45,455 nt of DNA from an uncultured Myxococcales bacterium (GTDB taxonomy: Bacteria > Myxococcota_A > UBA9042). The first letter of the stretch is position 1; the number at the start of each line of letters is the position of its first letter. Shown here in pieces: positions 45,019-45,455 of the stretch. The stretch spans positions 1 to 45,455 of the forward strand of contig CAIYWC010000056.1 in the NCBI GenBank assembly GCA_903929795.1, read 5' to 3'. The notes below the pieces were generated by a model that searched no databases, was not told the DNA's origin, and was given only the letters and a program-made list of their open reading frames with translations. Position numbers and translations under genes: made by a program.

Positions 45019-45057
45019 TCTGAGGAGAAAACCAGCTGCGCAGGTTTTCTCCTCAGA
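45019..45057. terminator. Perfect 15-bp hairpin with GAGGAGAAAACC stem
   Basis: Arms TCTGAGGAGAAAACC (45019-45033) and GGTTTTCTCCTCAGA (45043-45057) pair without mismatch around a 9-nt loop, followed by a CT-rich tract. The stem is similar to that at 1338-1364. Confidence 0.55.
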
Positions 45058-45276
45058 CTCCTCTTTCCTTGCTTCGGGCAGCTGATTTGGGGAGGTTGGA
45101 AGTGCTCGGGTGGGCCTGTGCTCGCGCTTCGCGCGGTGCTCGGCCTTGCACTTGGCCGGCTGGGTCGGACTTGACTGCTGGTGGCTGCGCAGGTCGGCTT
45201 CGCCTCCCCTGCTCGCTTCAGGGAGAATTCGGGGGCGACTTTGTTGGGCACGGCGTGGTTGGGGGGGGAGACTGGG

Positions 45277-45455
45277 CTTGCGCTCTCGCGCTCGCTGGCG
45301 AAATGCTTGGAGACTTGGCTTGCGCTCTCGCGCTCGCTGGCGAAATCCTTGGAGACTTGGTTTGCGCTCTCGCGCTCGCTGGCGAGGTGCTAGGAGACCT
45401 GGCTTGCGCTCTCGCGCTCGCTGGCGAAATGCTTGGAGACTTGGCTTGCGCTCTC
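45277..45455. repeat. 42-bp tandem repeat array running off the window
   Basis: Units start at 45277, 45319, 45361 and 45403, with a fifth beginning at 45445, each exactly 42 bp. Units 1 and 4 look identical, unit 2 has one change and unit 3 several. Each unit contains CTCTCGCGCTCGCTGGCGA. One frame reads it as a 14-residue repeat (LALSRSLAKCLETW), but unit 3 has an in-frame TAG, so coding use is unlikely. The true length is unknown because the window ends. Confidence 0.9.

Larger units (their letters stand above)
44917..45276. other. Non-coding, hairpin-rich region after the patatin gene
   Basis: No open frame here looks real. The stretch holds a strong hairpin at 44982-45003, a second one at 45019-45057, and a run of eight or more G near 45260. 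It leads into a 42-bp tandem array. Confidence 0.7.

Noticed and set aside
45181..45393. 70-codon open frame reading the 42-bp array as a 14-residue repeat
   Set aside because: It has an in-frame stop in the third unit, no ribosome binding site and no support beyond the repeat period.
45277..45455. CRISPR array
   Set aside because: Units are directly abutted with no unique spacers and no cas gene is nearby.

Overview
The window is about 45 kb of very GC-rich bacterial chromosome. It encodes 31 genes I can support, packed tightly on both strands. The most likely source is a Gram-negative bacterium related to the Myxococcota or another deltaproteobacterial-type lineage. The reasons are several large exported lipoproteins with Asp/Ala/Gly-rich linkers, a Kazal-type Cys-rich lipoprotein, a MopE-type CDGxDNDCDG lipoprotein, a 180-kDa-class NAD-glutamate dehydrogenase, a type IV pilin and a PilB/GspE ATPase. 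This assignment is inferred from gene content only; no rRNA or tRNA gene was seen.

Layout, left to right. Positions 1-4016 hold a lipoprotein gene, a 550-bp non-coding stretch with a 72-bp tandem duplication and strong hairpins, and a leftward operon: a Kazal-type lipoprotein followed by two tandem paralogues of a family I do not recognise. Positions 4150-8560 hold purB-purC (leftward), a membrane-anchored unknown protein and trmB. Positions 8591-18224 hold a membrane Fe-S oxidoreductase of the ETF-linked (EtfD) type, a type IV pilin, NAD-glutamate dehydrogenase and a Sel1/Hcp-like repeat protein. Positions 18234-22144 are a leftward operon of two lipoproteins and miaB. Positions 22369-26759 run rightward: a small Ala/Pro-rich protein, ttcA, a PilB/GspE ATPase and hslO (Hsp33). 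Positions 26797-30762 are a leftward sugar cluster: UDP-sugar dehydrogenase, a polytopic GT-C-like protein and a family 2 glycosyltransferase. Positions 30924-35985 run rightward: an acyl-CoA ligase, an SxtJ-like membrane protein, an O-carbamoyltransferase and a DUF6279-type lipoprotein. Positions 36017-40074 hold a GMC oxidoreductase and a membrane/lipocalin-like protein, divergent from a TetR regulator with a 7-6-7 palindrome between them. Positions 40153-44916 hold a polysaccharide deacetylase lipoprotein, a coiled-coil membrane protein and a cyclic-nucleotide-binding/patatin fusion. The window ends in non-coding DNA with two strong hairpins and a 42-bp tandem array that runs off the edge.

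How the genes relate. Housekeeping genes (purB/C, trmB, miaB, ttcA, hslO, NAD-GDH) are interleaved with envelope genes. The sugar cluster, the SxtJ/carbamoyltransferase pair and the deacetylase lipoprotein together suggest active modification of a surface glycan. The TetR/lipocalin/GMC set looks like a small, locally regulated module for oxidising a lipid or hydrophobic alcohol.

The least expected signals are non-coding. There is a pair of 125-bp dispersed elements with inverted termini (6347-6471 and 10689-10813), each abutting the stop codon of a leftward gene. There are also paired hairpin blocks at both ends of the window, and a recurrent GC-TANNNT motif upstream of several genes that looks like the local -10 box. 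No CRISPR array, transposase, integrase or phage gene was seen. All alignments and spacings were read by eye.
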